Of a DNA stretch of 8,144 nucleotides, positions 6,026-8,144 are shown one piece after another (position 1 is the first letter of the stretch; each line of letters begins with the position of its first letter). The DNA lies in assembly GCA_902796295.1 (NCBI GenBank), contig CADBOL010000200.1:1-8144 (forward strand), in the 5' to 3' direction. The notes below the pieces were generated by a model. That model saw only the letters and a program-made list of their open reading frames with translations. It was not told where the DNA came from and searched no databases. The position numbers and the translations under genes are program-made. This DNA comes from Oscillospiraceae bacterium (GTDB lineage: Bacteria; Bacillota; Clostridia; Oscillospirales; Acutalibacteraceae).

Positions 6026-6874
6026 TTAAAGAAGTCTTACCGAGCCGCCGTCTTCTGTAATTCTTCTGAATACCGGATGCTCATATCCGCTTCTGTTTGG
6101 CGAATGATAGGTGAGATAAAGGCCTTCCTTACCCTCAAAAATCATGCCGTGGCCGCCGTCGTTATCGATTATCGGGTCAAGATGTTCAAAAGAATTCTTT
6201 ATGCTCCCACCGCTGAATTTCACAATACACTCTGCGTATCGGCCCTTTAGAATGGTTGACCAGAGCATCAGCAAGCCTCCGCCCGAGGTCCTGTACATAA
6301 ACGGGCCGTCTGTGACATAGTGCTCACCCTCGGGCAGGGTGTCAACATAAAACGGATCGGAACCGCTGAAAAGATATACGGGCTCTCCCGCCGCTCTTTT
6401 AAGATCGGGAGTCAGAGGCATATAGCATATTGTTCCGTTTATGATCTGAGTATGCTCGTGGCAGAATACCATGTAAGGCACTCCGTCTTCAACATATAAG
6501 GTGCCATCGAGGCACTCCCACTCGACAGGCGTTACCGCGCCGTCGCTGTGTGGCGCGAACGGCCCTTCGGGAGAATCCGATTTAAGTATATATGTGCCGC
6601 GCAGACCGGTCTCTCGGGTGAATGTGGCAAACATATAATAAGCTCCGCCGTATTTATGCACCTCGGGAGCCCAGTTCACTTCCCTGTCAAACCCGTATGC
6701 CGTGGAATTGAAGCATTCCTTCGGCTCACTCCAGTTTTCGAGATCTGTTGAAACGTAGACATCGAAACCTTTTACATTCCTGCCGAAGTTATTTGCCCTT
6801 GTACCGTACATATAATAAACGCCGTTTTCGGGAAGGATGAAAGGATCTCGGATATTGATTTCACTGTTTTTCAT
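6026..6874 (-). CDS. GH43-type five-bladed beta-propeller glycosidase
   Basis: This is a glycoside hydrolase of the GH43 type (clan GH-F fold), members of which remove arabinose, xylose or galactose units. It is 282 residues with no signal peptide, so it probably acts in the cytoplasm on imported oligosaccharides. Visible landmarks are IRDPFIL with the predicted catalytic base D10, NWAPEVHKYGGAYYMFA (67-83), ECLDGTLY with D123 as the candidate pKa-modulating Asp, VTDGPFMYR (187-195) where the general acid Glu of GH43 usually sits in EGP, and GGHGMIF with H242 (240-246). The Asp in place of Glu may be a subgroup trait rather than a defect. The AGGAGG ribosome binding site (6880-6885) overlaps the stop codon of the upstream DUF4838 gene, with a 9-nt gap between the genes, so the two are translated together. 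The exact sugar specificity cannot be assigned. Confidence 0.82.
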   Translation of the reverse strand: MKNSEINIRDPFILPENGVYYMYGTRANNFGRNVKGFDVYVSTDLENWSEPKECFNSTAYGFDREVNWAPEVHKYGGAYYMFATFTRETGLRGTYILKSDSPEGPFAPHSDGAVTPVEWECLDGTLYVEDGVPYMVFCHEHTQIINGTICYMPLTPDLKRAAGEPVYLFSGSDPFYVDTLPEGEHYVTDGPFMYRTSGGGLLMLWSTILKGRYAECIVKFSGGSIKNSFEHLDPIIDNDGGHGMIFEGKEGLYLTYHSPNRSGYEHPVFRRITEDGGSVRLL

Positions 6875-6883
6875 ATCTGCCTC

Positions 6884-8144
6884 CTAAACCGCATATAACA
6901 GATTAAGCACCGCAAGCACAAGCGGATAAGCTTTGAAATACAGATACTGGAAAACGGCCACAAATGTGTTTCTCGGCTCATCGACCTCGCTCCATCTGAC
7001 GCCCTGAGCGTTGATTTCCTCCGTCAGCTTTTCCTTCTCTGACGCGCGGGCGGAAAGAGAAGCAAATTCACCTGCATTGTTTTTCATTTTCCAGTAGCGC
7101 CAGCTCAGCTCCGATTTGAGCACAGCCGTCTTTGCGTCCCCTTCGGCGGCATCCTTCGCCTTTTGCCAGAGCGCGTCGCATTCGCTTATCTCACTCTCTG
7201 ACAGCGAGAGCGTGTTGCTCATAAGCTCATATATGCCGAGATGTTTTTTGCCGGCGTTTTCGGTGATAATATCAAGAAACTCTCCTATATAGGGGCCTCC
7301 CGCTCCGTAATAAGCTCCGAGGAATTTATCGCGGGCGGCTTTAAGATCGGTATAGGGATTCAAAAACAATCTGCCTATAAGATAAGACCTGAGCTCACCG
7401 AATTCCGTATCGGCGGTCATTGCGTAATTGCCCTCTTCGTAAATACCTTTGACATTATGCTCATAAAAAATCTGCATGTTTCTCTGCAGGGTGCCGAAAT
7501 CCGGAAAGATACCGACAAAATTACTGTAATTCGTGCAGTAATCCCAGATATAAAGACGGCTGCAGATTTCGGACCAGCCCTTTAAATCCTTCATAAAAGC
7601 GGCGTTTGTCTCACAGGAGCTGTCGTCAAACGCGTGAGAGAAACAGCACTCTATCGAGCAGAGGCGGACTATAACATTGTCATCGGGAACTATCCCTTTG
7701 GGCGGAGTGCGGGTGTAGCGGTAGGCAAAGGTGTCAATCGCTACGTTTTCATACCCCGCTTCTTTGACGGCACGGGCAATTTCATTGACAAATCTTATCA
7801 TCGTGCCGGCGTGTGAGCCGCAATCCCTGTCAAACATGCGGCATTTTATGCATGTGCAAAACAGGATGTTGTCGGGCTGAGTGAGCGATACAATCTGAAG
7901 CTCCGCACCGGGGTCATGCTTCTCTTTAAGCAGCTCAAATACTTCGGATTTTACTATCTCAACGGTTTTAGGATTTGTGAGGCAGAGCTGGTTTTTGACT
8001 CTTATGCCGTGATAAAGGGCAAAGCATTCGGGATACTGCTCATAATATTTATCGCTGTTGCAGAATTGATTTGAGAGCGTGTGCCCCATTGATGAAATAT
8101 AATCAACCGCTCCGCCGAGCTCTGCAGGAATTGCTCTGTATTCG
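6884..8144 (-). CDS. DUF4838 domain protein, probable glycan-processing enzyme, 5' partial
   Basis: This belongs to the DUF4838 group, often found in large proteins with GH67-N/GH20-like parts and linked to polysaccharide breakdown. The visible residues, numbered from the Met at 8089, include LCLTNPKTVEIV (36-47), a cysteine-bearing FCTCIKC stretch, IDTFAYRYTRTPPKG, VIVRLCSIECCFSHAF, SRLYIWDYCTNY and GIYEEGNY, which I recognise as DUF4838 signatures. The frame stays open upstream of that Met to the window edge (reading EYRAIPAELGGAVDYISS), so the gene starts outside the window and an N-terminal domain is missing from view. The C-terminus ends in an unusually hydrophobic run (about 378-401). 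The gene is first in a tight operon with GH43. The catalytic role of DUF4838 itself is not established to my knowledge. Confidence 0.8.
   Translation of the reverse strand, partial: EYRAIPAELGGAVDYISSMGHTLSNQFCNSDKYYEQYPECFALYHGIRVKNQLCLTNPKTVEIVKSEVFELLKEKHDPGAELQIVSLTQPDNILFCTCIKCRMFDRDCGSHAGTMIRFVNEIARAVKEAGYENVAIDTFAYRYTRTPPKGIVPDDNVIVRLCSIECCFSHAFDDSSCETNAAFMKDLKGWSEICSRLYIWDYCTNYSNFVGIFPDFGTLQRNMQIFYEHNVKGIYEEGNYAMTADTEFGELRSYLIGRLFLNPYTDLKAARDKFLGAYYGAGGPYIGEFLDIITENAGKKHLGIYELMSNTLSLSESEISECDALWQKAKDAAEGDAKTAVLKSELSWRYWKMKNNAGEFASLSARASEKEKLTEEINAQGVRWSEVDEPRNTFVAVFQYLYFKAYPLVLAVLNLLYAV

Noticed and set aside
8087..8089. ATG at 8089 (- strand) as the true start of the DUF4838 gene
   Set aside because: The frame continues open to the window end, and no Shine-Dalgarno motif precedes it. 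The upstream codons read like continued coding sequence.

Overview
The window looks like chromosomal DNA from an anaerobic, fermentative Clostridia-type bacterium (Firmicutes), possibly a gut Oscillospiraceae-like lineage. This is inferred from the low-redox Fe-S/flavin enzyme, the HypA homologue, the strong AGGAGG-type ribosome binding sites, moderate GC with mixed wobble use, and an operon of glycan-degradation genes. Species cannot be named from sequence alone. Seven genes are supported, and two of them run off the window ends.

Left part (1-2605, + strand): a large FAD- and Fe-S-dependent oxidoreductase, open at its 5' end, is followed after 9 nt by a HypA-type metallochaperone. The first ~316 bases of the oxidoreductase gene have a very different composition, with about 99 of 103 codons ending in G or C. 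They also carry an extra copy of the 4Fe-4S ferredoxin module that recurs exactly 363 bp later. This looks like recombination, or an assembly chimera at a conserved gene. A GC-rich hairpin after hypA probably terminates this unit.

Middle part (2606-4740, + strand): two overlapping sigma-A-like promoter registers precede a two-gene unit. The first gene fuses a degenerate GHKL/RsbW-like ATPase domain to a divergent dicarboxylate/amino acid:cation symporter (DAACS). The second, overlapping it by ATGA, encodes a small soluble protein resembling DUF3574. Key cation- and substrate-binding residues of the DAACS fold are replaced, so the substrate is open. This fusion plus its small partner is the most novel-looking item. 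A bidirectional terminator separates it from the convergent genes to the right.

Right part (4754-8144, - strand), read right to left: a DUF4838 protein (5' end outside the window), a cytoplasmic-looking GH43-type glycosidase whose ribosome binding site overlaps the preceding stop codon, and, after a 99-nt gap, a secreted calcineurin-like metallophosphoesterase. The first two are clearly translationally linked and probably act in breakdown of a complex glycan. The phosphoesterase may be co-transcribed or have its own start. No rRNA, tRNA, CRISPR array, transposase or prophage gene was seen, and no gap between genes exceeds 125 bases.
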